DNA of 64,000 nucleotides from contig CAZZKV010000005.1 of the NCBI GenBank assembly GCA_964654665.1, positions 1 through 64,000 on the forward strand, written 5' to 3'. The DNA is from CALCKU01 sp964654665. Lineage in GTDB: Bacteria > Pseudomonadota > Alphaproteobacteria > Caulobacterales > Maricaulaceae. Both the position numbers and the translations under genes were made by a program. Shown piece after piece: positions 23,812-32,400 of the stretch. Below the pieces are notes generated by a model that was not told the origin of the DNA, searched no databases, and saw nothing but the letters and a program-made list of their open reading frames with translations. How positions within the stretch are numbered: the stretch's first letter is position 1; every line of letters begins with the position of its first letter.

Positions 23812-24246
23812 ATGAGCGAAACTGTAAAATATTATCTTGAAGATTTGGCCGTTGGCATGAAGGCGACAACGACCAAAATTATCACAGCAGAGATGATCGA
23901 CACTTTTGCAGATATCACGGGGGACCATAATCCTATTCATGTTGATTCTGAATTTGCCAAGACCACGCAATTTGGGCAACGTATTGCCCATGGCGCATTA
24001 TCAGCGTCGTTTATTTCAGCCGTGTTAGGGAATGATTTGCCGGGACCGGGTGCTGTGTTTGTCGAGCTTAATTTGCGATTTCGTAAACCAGCTTTTATCG
24101 GTGATGAAGTGATTGCTGTAGCGGAAGTGGCCGAGATAAATGAGCGGACAGGGCGGGTGAAAATGCGTTGCCATTGCGAAGTGAACGGAAAAAAGATTTG
24201 CCGTGGGGATGCGGGTGTTTTTGTCTCGAAACGGTCAACTTCCTAA
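23812..24246 (+). CDS. MaoC-like (R)-specific enoyl-CoA hydratase
   Basis: A 144-residue hot-dog-fold protein. The hydratase-2 motif with catalytic Asp and His is ADITGDHNPIHVDSEFAKTT, followed by FGQRIAHGALSASF. It hydrates trans-2-enoyl-CoA to (R)-3-hydroxyacyl-CoA in fatty-acid or storage-polymer metabolism. The start at ATG 23812 has TAGGAAGG upstream. It sits between the HAD gene and ribF and may be co-transcribed with them. Confidence 0.9.
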   Translation: MSETVKYYLEDLAVGMKATTTKIITAEMIDTFADITGDHNPIHVDSEFAKTTQFGQRIAHGALSASFISAVLGNDLPGPGAVFVELNLRFRKPAFIGDEVIAVAEVAEINERTGRVKMRCHCEVNGKKICRGDAGVFVSKRSTS

Positions 24247-24258
24247 CTCGCAACAGCA

Positions 24259-25197
24259 ATGAAAATATTACAAAGTTATCAAAATTTGCTGGAGGCTGAT
24301 AAGGGGGCTGTTATTGCGCTCGGTAATTTTGATGGGCTGCATCGCGGCCATCAAGCCGTCATTGCACAGGCTAAAGCTATTGCAGATGATATTCAAGCTC
24401 CCTTAGGGATAGGCTTGTTCAGGCCACATCCTTACCGGTATTTTAAGCCTGAAGCACCGCCATTTCGTCTTATGAGCGCTGCCCAGCGCGCCCATATCAT
24501 GCCTTCGTTTGGCGTGTCCCGTCTGTATGAAATTCCTTTTAATGAAATATTGCGTGACATGGATGATACGCAATTTGTCGAAATGGTTTTGCATCAAGGT
24601 TTGGGCATACGTCATGTCGTTGTCGGTGAAGATTACGGTTTCGGCAAAAACCGTTGCGGTGATGTTAAGAGCTTAACGCGGCTTTGCGGTGAGCGGGGTA
24701 TTGGGGTTACGCCGATTAAACCTATTGGTTTGCATAGGCTTTACGGAAAATACGGCAGTACGGAAATCCGCAAAGCGCTACAAGCGGGTGAAGTATTCCA
24801 TGCAGCGCATATGCTTTCGCGGCCTTGGACGGTGGACGGAATAGTCCAAAAAGGCGAGCAGCGCGGCCGTACAATAAAGTTTCCGACAGCTAATCTAGAT
24901 TTTGGTGATTTGGTTCGCCCCAAATTTGGCGTTTATGCTGTTGAGGTTATTCTGCCTGACGGTACGCTTAAATATGGCGTAGCTAACACAGGTAATCGGC
25001 CAACCGTGGGCGGAGAGGTCGCGCGGCTCGAAGTCCATATTTTTGATTTTGATGCGGATATTTATAGTCAAAATATCGCCGTGCGGTTTCGCAGTTTTAT
25101 TCGGACCGAGGAAAAATTTGATAGTTTTGACGCGTTGAAAGCCCAAATTGCCAAAGATGCTGATGGCGCGCGGGCAATATTTGGTCTTTTAGATTAA
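24259..25197 (+). CDS. ribF: Bifunctional riboflavin kinase / FAD synthetase
   Basis: A 312-residue RibF. The N-terminal nucleotidyltransferase has ALGNFDGLHRGHQAVIAQAK and the C-terminal kinase has GRTIKFPTANLDFGDLVRPK and FGVYAVEV. It makes FMN from riboflavin and ATP, then FAD. It is 12 bases after the MaoC gene. In many alphaproteobacteria ileS-lspA follows; here the next gene is convergent. Confidence 0.95.
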   Translation: MKILQSYQNLLEADKGAVIALGNFDGLHRGHQAVIAQAKAIADDIQAPLGIGLFRPHPYRYFKPEAPPFRLMSAAQRAHIMPSFGVSRLYEIPFNEILRDMDDTQFVEMVLHQGLGIRHVVVGEDYGFGKNRCGDVKSLTRLCGERGIGVTPIKPIGLHRLYGKYGSTEIRKALQAGEVFHAAHMLSRPWTVDGIVQKGEQRGRTIKFPTANLDFGDLVRPKFGVYAVEVILPDGTLKYGVANTGNRPTVGGEVARLEVHIFDFDADIYSQNIAVRFRSFIRTEEKFDSFDALKAQIAKDADGARAIFGLLD

Positions 25198-25216
25198 ATA
25201 ACAAATTTTATCCTCT

Positions 25217-26206
25217 TTAGTTTATTACGGCATTGCGGGCGTCGATATGAGCCCAAAACCTCTGGGCTATGCGAGCTGTTTCATCAAGCGGGGGATAAGT
25301 GTTAGTCTCGATATGGCCATCATAAGCGCGCAACCCGCAATGTGCGGCAAGGTCATCATAAAGGTGTTGGAATTTCCCCGGCTGTCCTTGCATAGGGAGT
25401 GTAAAGACAGGTTTTCCCGTGGCGCAGCTCTCTGTTAGCATATTAGTGCTGTCTTCAGTTACAAGAATAATATCGGCTCCACCCAAAAAGGCCGCATAAG
25501 GGTTTACCGCGTCATTGCCGTCATAGAGCCAGACATTATTATGATCGGATGCTAGCCGGGCGTAATCCCGCCGGGCAAAATCAGGGGTGCGGCGCGATGG
25601 TGTTACCAAAAGAGAATAACCTCGCACCAATAGGTCTTGTGCGGTCTTCATGTGATAGTCATGTTGTGGTTTCCCCAATTTATGGGTTTTGGAATGTCCT
25701 CCGATCAGCAGAGCGGCGCGCGGCATGGGATAGTGCAAGAGTTGATCTGAAAACGTCAGTATTTGCCCGGCTAACTCTGCCACGGTTATACGATTGGGCG
25801 ACCCGATCATAAGCTCGACATTATTTCCCGATACGCCATCATGGGCCGGACAGATAACCAGATCAAAGTTTTTAACCGGCAATCGTGGATCCTGAATATA
25901 GGCGGTAAAAATATCTCTCCCGGCTTTTTTTTTGAGTGCCAAGAGGGGGGCGATGGCTTGTCGCCCGCAACCAATAGCTATTTCGGGGAGTGGCATCGGG
26001 AGGTCGTAATCTTGTGGCGTGGATTTAAGGCTAAATTGCAGACGCGGAGCGGCAGCTTTAAAGACCGCACTGGATTCCATCTGCATAATTTCAATATTTA
26101 AAGGCCGTAGCCGATCCAAGGCTTCGGCAAGTCCGAGAGCCTGATTTTCAATACCGCGCCGCCCGTCCGATATAACCCAACAGGATAGAGCGGTCTGATG
26201 GCTCAT
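25217..26206 (-). CDS. ELM1-family (mitochondrial fission protein-like) protein
   Basis: A 329-residue protein of the ELM1/DUF1022 family, related in fold to GT-B glycosyltransferases. Seen here: SCWVISDGRRGIENQALGLA at the N-terminus, PRAALLIGGHSKTHKLG in the middle and DIILVTEDSTNMLTESCATG near the C-terminus. ELM1 is known from plant mitochondrial fission; bacterial homologues have no proven role. I chose ATG 26206, ten bases after the greA stop, because the longer start at 26290 would lie inside greA. It is probably co-transcribed with greA. Confidence 0.85.
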   Translation of the reverse strand: MSHQTALSCWVISDGRRGIENQALGLAEALDRLRPLNIEIMQMESSAVFKAAAPRLQFSLKSTPQDYDLPMPLPEIAIGCGRQAIAPLLALKKKAGRDIFTAYIQDPRLPVKNFDLVICPAHDGVSGNNVELMIGSPNRITVAELAGQILTFSDQLLHYPMPRAALLIGGHSKTHKLGKPQHDYHMKTAQDLLVRGYSLLVTPSRRTPDFARRDYARLASDHNNVWLYDGNDAVNPYAAFLGGADIILVTEDSTNMLTESCATGKPVFTLPMQGQPGKFQHLYDDLAAHCGLRAYDGHIETNTYPPLDETARIAQRFWAHIDARNAVIN

Positions 26207-26216
26207 ATCGGGGTCC

Positions 26217-26690
26217 TTATTTATAAGCGACCTCAAGGATTTCATAGCCTTTAGAGCCGCCCGGTGCGATGACTTCAAAGACATCGCCAATTTCTTTAGA
26301 AATCATGGCGCGGGCCATAGGTGCGGTGATAGAGATTTTTCCGTTTTTAATATTAGCCTCATCTTCGCCGACAATCTGGTAGGTGCTCTCTTCATCCGTA
26401 TCTTCATTGACGATTTTTACCGTGGCGCCAAATTTTACAGTCTCGCCCGACAAGCTAGCCGGATCAATCACCTGAGCCAGCGATAATTTGCTTTCCAACT
26501 CTTGGATACGGCCTTCGATAAATCCCTGTTTTTCTTTGGCTGCATGATATTCGGCATTCTCTGACAAATCGCCATGTTCACGGGCTACTGAAATGGCATT
26601 AATGATCTCTGGACGTTCGACAGATTTCAAATGTTTGAGTTCAGTTTCTAGCGCGGCATGACCGCCTACTGTCATCGGATATTTTTGCAT
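26217..26690 (-). CDS. greA: Transcription elongation factor GreA
   Basis: A 157-residue GreA. The coiled-coil N-terminal domain includes EHGDLSENAEYHAAKEKQGF, where the acidic tip enters the RNA polymerase secondary channel, and the C-terminal FKBP-like domain includes APMARAMISKEIGDVFEV. GreA triggers cleavage of backtracked RNA. It is the first gene of a minus-strand pair with the ELM1-family gene. Confidence 0.96.
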   Translation of the reverse strand: MQKYPMTVGGHAALETELKHLKSVERPEIINAISVAREHGDLSENAEYHAAKEKQGFIEGRIQELESKLSLAQVIDPASLSGETVKFGATVKIVNEDTDEESTYQIVGEDEANIKNGKISITAPMARAMISKEIGDVFEVIAPGGSKGYEILEVAYK

Positions 26691-26876
26691 AGCAATATTC
26701 CCAAAATTCTTAAGCCGCGCAGAGATAAGGGTTTTTCGCTGATAATCAAGGGGTTTAGCGATTTGGGCGCATAGTATGGACGTTTAATATAGGTTTTATC
26801 GGGCTTATGACGCGGTTTTGTACTCACCTATTCAGAATTCACGCTGTTACGTTTCTGTGAGCGCATATAATATACA

Positions 26877-27281
26877 TCAAAAGAAAATATATTGCGCTAA
26901 AAACGCAAAGAAACCACCAATTAGGAAAGCCATCACGCTTATTCCCCACACGATCCAACTGATACGGCGTGTTCGCATGCAGGTGTGGGCTTTAACGGGG
27001 TCTGTCGGGCAGGGTTCGTTCTTGGCGCGCCATTGCATATATGCTGACAGAATAATCATCAAAAATGCAAACATAAAAACCCAAATCTTATGTTTTCCAA
27101 TCACAGTGATCTGCGGCACAGTTTCAATAATACCAGCCATAACAGCCCCGGCACCTATACTGACCAATAAGGCGGGCAGGGCACAGCAGATAAGCGTTCC
27201 CGTGGATGTAAAAAGGGACAAGAATGCTAGTAATGAAGGCGGGAACTTTATTATTTCCTCTTTGTGATTCGCGTTATTCAT
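26877..27281 (-). CDS. MerT-like inner-membrane metal transporter
   Basis: A 134-residue membrane protein with about three helices. Helix 1 carries an adjacent cysteine pair (Cys32-Cys33 in TLICCALPALLVSIGAGA), as in MerT. The second loop has CPTDPVKAHTCMRTRR followed by a Trp-rich helix, matching the second cysteine pair of MerT between helices 2 and 3. MerT takes Hg(II) from periplasmic MerP into the cytoplasm. Here it overlaps a MerP-like gene by eight bases and is under a CsoR-type gene, so the true metal may be copper or mercury. It is the last gene of the operon. Confidence 0.7.
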   Translation of the reverse strand: MNNANHKEEIIKFPPSLLAFLSLFTSTGTLICCALPALLVSIGAGAVMAGIIETVPQITVIGKHKIWVFMFAFLMIILSAYMQWRAKNEPCPTDPVKAHTCMRTRRISWIVWGISVMAFLIGGFFAFLAQYIFF

Positions 27282-27651
27282 GACCGCCTTCCCTGCGGGT
27301 CGAAACCAGTGAATACCCCGATTTGCGGATAAGAGTTTTTACTTTTCCATCCGAAAGCGTTTGTCCCTTTTTTAAAACGATTCGGACCTCACCAGCGTCT
27401 AGATCAACATGTAGGGATTTAACGCCGTCTTCTTTTTTAAAAACTTTCTTCAAAGCTTGCGCGCAGAAATCACAGACGAGACCATTGACCTTGGCGATTA
27501 TCATCGGTTTGTTTTGGGGGCTCATTACATCTACGTGGCTCTTAGCGGCTATCTCTGGACGCTTATCATTCTGCGGCAATTGTTGCGCCATAGTGGGCTG
27601 CGTTATCAATGTGAAAGTGATAGCCGTACCCATGATTTTACATAAAGTCAT
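27274..27651 (-). CDS. Periplasmic HMA-domain (MerP-like) metal-binding protein
   Basis: A 125-residue protein. A signal peptide ends near TMA/QQ (residue 22), and a heavy-metal-associated domain follows from about residue 50 with the CxxC motif Cys60-Asp-Phe-Cys63 in NGLVCDFCAQALKKVF, then VKSLHVDLDAGEVRIVLKKG and a terminal SGYSLVSTRREGGHE. The ferredoxin-like HMA fold binds soft metals through the two cysteines. It overlaps the MerT-like gene by eight bases, the MerP-MerT pairing. The CDFC motif differs from the TCAAC-type motif of classical MerP. Confidence 0.82.
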   Translation of the reverse strand: MTLCKIMGTAITFTLITQPTMAQQLPQNDKRPEIAAKSHVDVMSPQNKPMIIAKVNGLVCDFCAQALKKVFKKEDGVKSLHVDLDAGEVRIVLKKGQTLSDGKVKTLIRKSGYSLVSTRREGGHE

Positions 27652-27672
27652 TTTCCATTCCTTTGCTTAATT

Positions 27673-28308
27673 TCAGAAACGTATAATCCAGTTTGCAAGC
27701 CATTCGTTCTGTTCAATTGTGTACCCTAGTTCTACCATTTGAACATTTTTAAAGAATCGGATGAACGGGGTTGTGGTTATCGGGTTGTCACTTTCTGGAT
27801 GGTTTCTAATCTGAACCATCAACCATGTGTGTAAATCACCGTAATCTCCGATATAGGGTGCTGCCCCCAATTGGATGCTATGGCGAACCGTTTTATTATC
27901 TGCAAAATCTGTTGCGCGAATACGATATTCAGTAAACCAACGCCGTGTTTCCCAATCAGCCGCAATTTCTGTAAAACCGGATAGTTCGGCGCCGTTGCCT
28001 TGAAAAGGGTTGGCTTGGCCAATTCCCGCTTTCGCATAGAGATTGGCTTGGCTTTTTGGATCATTCCAACGTTTCACGAGTCTGTTGTATTGGATGCCTG
28101 TAAAAGTGACATCTTCGTTCCAGTTCTTTTCAATATAAGCGCCTATGGAATCTGATGCGGTTGGAGAATAGTGCAGGTGTAGAGAAGATCGGTTGCCATT
28201 ATTATTCTGGGCCAATGTCCATCCACCAGGATAGGATACAGGTCGAGCATGGATAGTTTCTGCATCAGAAAGAACAATGAGCGCAAATAAAGCCTGCCGA
28301 AAAACCAT
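27673..28308 (-). CDS. Unknown protein of the metal operon, possible envelope beta-barrel
   Basis: A 211-residue protein I do not recognise. The N-terminus (VFRQALFALIVLSDAETIHA) looks like a weak signal peptide. The rest alternates polar and aromatic residues, with segments such as FTEYRIRATDFADNKTVRHS, and ends in aromatic EWLANWIIRF, as outer-membrane beta-barrels do. There is no cysteine. Its start shares one base with the csoR stop (TAATG), so it is translationally coupled to the repressor and likely works in the same metal response, perhaps as a pore or sensor in the outer membrane. This role is inference. Confidence 0.6.
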   Translation of the reverse strand: MVFRQALFALIVLSDAETIHARPVSYPGGWTLAQNNNGNRSSLHLHYSPTASDSIGAYIEKNWNEDVTFTGIQYNRLVKRWNDPKSQANLYAKAGIGQANPFQGNGAELSGFTEIAADWETRRWFTEYRIRATDFADNKTVRHSIQLGAAPYIGDYGDLHTWLMVQIRNHPESDNPITTTPFIRFFKNVQMVELGYTIEQNEWLANWIIRF

Positions 28309-28583
28309 TATTTTATGCGTCCGCCCAAAACGGCAACCAGTTCTTCAACTTTTTCTCGGCGTTGTTCCAGATCATCTGATTTTAGTGCCGTTTCAACACA
28401 GCTATTCAAATGGTCAGAGAGGATAAAGCCTTCCAATCCTGTGAGTGCTGATTTGACGGCTTGGATTTGGCGTATGACGTCAATGCAGTAGCGCTCATTT
28501 TCTATCATTCTGGCCACGCCCCTGACTTGTCCTTCTATACGGGCTAATCGGTTGCGTGCCGCGTGACCTTTATCTTGTTTCAT
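28308..28583 (-). CDS. CsoR/RcnR-family metal-sensing repressor
   Basis: A 91-residue all-helical repressor. It has RNRLARIEGQVRGVARMIEN at the N-terminus and the Cys-His-Cys ligand set Cys33, His58, Cys62 (ERYC, SDHLNSC) that defines copper-sensing CsoR. FrmR and RcnR differ at these positions. I chose ATG 28583 since the palindromic operator and the ribosome-binding region lie just upstream; a start at 28634 would place the operator inside the gene. It heads the four-gene operon and is expected to repress itself until Cu(I) or another soft metal binds. Confidence 0.9.
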   Translation of the reverse strand: MKQDKGHAARNRLARIEGQVRGVARMIENERYCIDVIRQIQAVKSALTGLEGFILSDHLNSCVETALKSDDLEQRREKVEELVAVLGGRIK

Positions 28584-28586
28584 AAT

Positions 28587-28613
28587 TATACCCTTATAGG
28601 GTATATTTTTATA
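28587..28613 (-). promoter_or_regulatory. CsoR operator and promoter start region
   Basis: TATACCC (28587-28593) and GGGTATA (28599-28605) form a perfect 7-bp inverted repeat with a 5-base spacer, the classic CsoR half-sites. On the minus strand a TATAAA (-10, 28608-28613) stands directly upstream and a TTGATT (28629-28634) 15 bases further up could be a -35. The operator would cover the transcription start and lies 4-22 bases before the csoR ATG. Confidence 0.75.
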
Positions 28614-28860
28614 GAGTTTTAATAGGCTAATCAAGGGGTGTAAGGGGCCTCATATATTCTCTCGTTATTGTCTTGAAAGAAGGTTTAAGGGTGGTTTGTA
28701 GTAGGGTAAAATCACCTTTAATTGGTGTTTTTTAGGATATAAATATCTAACCTTACCAATTATTTATTGTTTTTCGATAACTTTAATGGTGACAGTTGTC
28801 GTAATGCGTGATATGGAAAGTCAATAAGGTGCAAATATCATTCAAATCTAGCAACCTTAT

Positions 28861-28893
28861 GAGCCAAGGCAAGGGTGCCACCTTACTCGGCTC
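28861..28893 (+). other. Stem-loop in the leader of the UrcA gene
   Basis: GAGCC (28861-28865) and GGCTC (28889-28893) enclose an inner hairpin AAGGGT/ACCTT (28872-28884). It lies 22 bases before the UrcA ATG. The loop region contains AGGGTGCCACC (28872-28882), an 11-base string that recurs in the terminator of the same gene. The rest of the 28614-28860 gap holds no gene I can support. Confidence 0.4.
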
Positions 28894-28915
28894 TTATTTA
28901 ACAAAGGAGAGACTT

Positions 28916-29248
28916 ATGGCATATTTGAAAATAGCAGTCGTTACCGGTTTTGCAGCGTCACTATTTGTGGCAGGTTTTACTGCGGCCCCAGCCTATGCGA
29001 TTAGCGCACAGCAAGATACGGTTACAACAAAAATTGACCTGCGGGATCTAGAAACGCAGCGCGGGATTGAAAAAACCTATGCGGCCTTGACGCGAAAGGC
29101 CGAAATATCCTGCACTGTTCCGGGACAACAACCGCTTGAAATGCGGATTTTTGCTAGAGACTGTACAGCCAAATTACTGGCTGAATTTATCGAAGATGTC
29201 GATAATACACAGTTGAGTGCCTATCACGTTAAGATGACATCGGAGTAA
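28916..29248 (+). CDS. UrcA-family secreted protein
   Basis: A 110-residue protein. The signal peptide ends at PAYA (about residue 28). The mature part has VTTKIDLRDLETQRGIEKTY, LTRKAEISCTVPG and RDCTAKLLAEFI, the spacing of the UrcA family: a D-L pattern then two cysteines that probably form a disulfide. UrcA proteins are abundant in Caulobacterales and Sphingomonadales and have no known role. The start at ATG 28916 has AAAGGAGAG upstream. A strong terminator follows. Confidence 0.85.
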   Translation: MAYLKIAVVTGFAASLFVAGFTAAPAYAISAQQDTVTTKIDLRDLETQRGIEKTYAALTRKAEISCTVPGQQPLEMRIFARDCTAKLLAEFIEDVDNTQLSAYHVKMTSE

Positions 29249-29281
29249 AGCCTGTTTTATATCGGTTTCTTTATTAATAAA

Positions 29282-29313
29282 AAAGCGGCCAGGGTGCCAC
29301 CCGGCCGCTTTAA
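29282..29313 (+). terminator. Strong intrinsic terminator of the UrcA gene
   Basis: AAAGCGGCC (29282-29290) pairs with GGCCGCTTT (29303-29311), and GGGTG/ACCC extends the stem inside. A TTT run is part of the stem end. It is 33 bases after the UrcA stop codon. The remaining bases to carB (29314-29488) hold no gene. Confidence 0.75.
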
Positions 29314-29488
29314 ATGCCTTTGACCCATTCACGAAAGGAGACGAAATAAGTTAAGACAAGTACAGATTGCTAAATTGTTATAAAAGAGTCAATGGGCCTC
29401 GCGTTGCATTTGCATAAGCTTATTTATGCTCTACTTAAGAGATTAAATCTGTAAACAGGCCTCTGGTTTATTCATTTCTGATTATATC

Positions 29489-32400
29489 CTAACGGGCTGC
29501 AATGGTCTGAAGGCTTTCAACCTCATACCCCGTTTTTGACAATTCCTTAATGGCTTCAACACAGGCGCGAGCTGCGGCGGCTGTTGTGAAATATGGGATT
29601 TTTTCTGTTAAAGCTGTCCTGCGCAATGAGAAACTATCTTTGAGCGATTGTTTGCCTGATGTCGTGTTGAAAACCAACTGAACGTCACCATTTTTCATAG
29701 CGTCAACAATATGCGGGCGCCCTTCATGGACTTTTTTCACATATTCGATGGCCAGACCTTGCTCGCGCAAATATTTCGTTGTCCCGCCTGTGGCGATAAT
29801 AGAAAAGCCTAGATCAATGAGGTCGCGCGCCAGTTCAGCCATCAACGGTTTATGATGCTCACGCACGGAGATAAAGACTTTACCGCTTGCCGGTAAATTG
29901 ACACCCCCGCCAAGCTGGCTTTTGGCAAAGGCCATACCGAAAGTTTCGGCCAGTCCCATAACTTCGCCTGTTGACCGCATTTCCGGGCCTAATACTGTAT
30001 CCACGCCGGGGAAACGTGCAAAAGGAAAGACGGCTTCTTTGACGGCGATGTGTTTTTGCGGAGCCGTGGAGAGGTCAAATTCTGATAGTTTCTTACCTGC
30101 CATCACTTTCGCAGCGATATTGGCAATAGGTTGACCAATAGCTTTGGCGACAAAGGGCACGGTACGCGAAGCCCGCGGATTAACCTCGATAAGGTAAACA
30201 ACGTCATCTTTGACGGCGAATTGTGTATTCATCAGCCCGATAACGCCTAGCTCCAGAGCCAGAACTTCGGCCTGACGTCCAAGCTCGGCAATAATATCTT
30301 GCGATAACGTATAAGGTGGCAGTGAACAGGCTGAATCCCCGCTATGAACGCCTGCTTCTTCAATATGTTCCATAACACCGGCAACATAGACGGCCTCGCC
30401 GTCGCAAATAACATCAACATCAACCTCGATTGCATCGCGTAGATATTGATCAATCAAAAGCGGAGATTTGCCTGAAACTTTAACAGCCTCCATAATATAG
30501 CGGTTTAGTTCAGAGTCATTATCAACAATTTCCATGCCACGCCCTCCCAATACATTAGAGGGGCGCAGGACAAGCGGATAACCGACGACAGCTGCGGCAC
30601 TGGCGGCTTCTTTGGCATTGCGGGCAATAGCGTTGTGCGGCTGTTTTAAGCCTAACTTTTCTACAAGGGCCTTAAAGCGTTCGCGGTCTTCGGCTCTATC
30701 TAGAGCATCGCGCTTGGTTCCTAATAATGAGATATTATTGGCTTCTAAAGCTTCGGCTAATTTTAACGGTGTTTGTCCACCAAATTGCACAATAACGCCG
30801 CGCAGTGTGCCGGCCTGTTGCTCGGTCATTATGAGTTCGAGGACATCTTCCTCGGTCAATGGCTCAAAATACAGCCGGTCAGATGTATCATAATCGGTTG
30901 AAACGGTTTCAGGGTTACAATTGACCATGATTGATTCAATTCCGATGTCATCCAGTGCGAAAGCGGCGTGGCAACAGCAATAGTCAAATTCAATACCTTG
31001 GCCAATACGGTTTGGACCACCGCCAAGGATGATAACTTTTTCGCGGTCCGAAACGCGGGCTTCATCTTGCGCTATGCCGTTAAAGCTGGGGGCTTCATAA
31101 GTGGAATACATATAGGGGGTTTTGGCCGTGAATTCTGCTGCGCATGTATCCACGCGCTTATAGACCGGACGAACACCGACGGTGCGGCGGGCGTTACGCA
31201 CCGTTTGCTCATTGTTTCCCGTCAATTCCGCAATGCGGGCATCAGCAAAACCTTCGGATTTAATCGCGCGCCATTCAGCCGCCGTTTGGGGCAAGCCTTT
31301 CTTGATCATCGCGTTTTCAGCTTTTACCAAGGCTTCGATCTGGCGCAAAAACCATGGATCAATATTCGTATATTGGAAAATTTTCTCCAGTGTAAATCCT
31401 TGGCGAAAGGCTTGGGCAATCACTAAAAGCCGATCCGGTGCAAGGATGGATAATCGTGCTTTCATAGCATTTTTCAGCTCATCAGCATCCATTTCTCCCG
31501 TTGGGTCAAGGATGATCTCGTTTAAGCCCGTCAGATCAGTTTCCAAAGATCGTAATGCTTTTTGCAGACTTTCGGTAAAGCTGCGTCCAATAGCCATCGC
31601 TTCGCCAACGGAACGCATAGCTGTGGTGAGGACAGGTTTTGCGCCGGGAAATTTTTCAAAGGCAAACCGAGGTATTTTCGTGACAACATAATCAATGGTT
31701 GGCTCAAAGGCGGCAGGTGTTGCGCCGGTGATATCATTATCCAATTCATCCAGCGTATAGCCTATGGCCAGTTTTGCTGCAATTTTGGCAATTGGAAACC
31801 CCGTTGCTTTTGAAGCGAGCGCAGAAGAGCGTGACACGCGCGGGTTCATTTCAATCACAACCATGCGCCCATCTTCGGGGTTGATGCCAAATTGAACATT
31901 GGATCCGCCTGTTTCGACACCGATTTCGCGCAGAACCGCGATAGAGGCATCACGCATGCGTTGATATTCTTTATCCGTTAGGGTCAGGGCGGGGGCGACG
32001 GTAATACTATCGCCTGTATGCACGCCCATAGGGTCAATATTTTCAATGGCGCAAATAATAATGCAATTATCGGCTTTGTCGCGCACGACTTCCATTTCAT
32101 ATTCTTTCCACCCCAAAAGACTTTCATCGACCAAAACTTGATGTGTTGGGGAGGCTGCAAGACCAGAACGTACAATTTCTTCATATTCTTCGACATTATA
32201 GGCTACGCCGCCGCCTGTGCCGCCCAAAGTAAAAGCGGGCCGGATAATGGCTGGTAGGCCCGTATAGTCCAATTTGGCAACAGCTTCGGCCACGCCTGCT
32301 GCAAGGTCGGCTTCGCCGCGTTCATTCGTCGGCGCTGTAATGATGGTCGCACGCGGGTTTTCAAGTCCGATTTTCGTCATGGCCTGTGCAAACCGTTCGC

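Noticed and set aside
26818..27267. 149-codon plus-strand open frame opposite the MerT-like gene
   Set aside because: The opposite strand encodes a membrane protein with a MerT cysteine pattern and coupled start; the plus-strand frame is its shadow.
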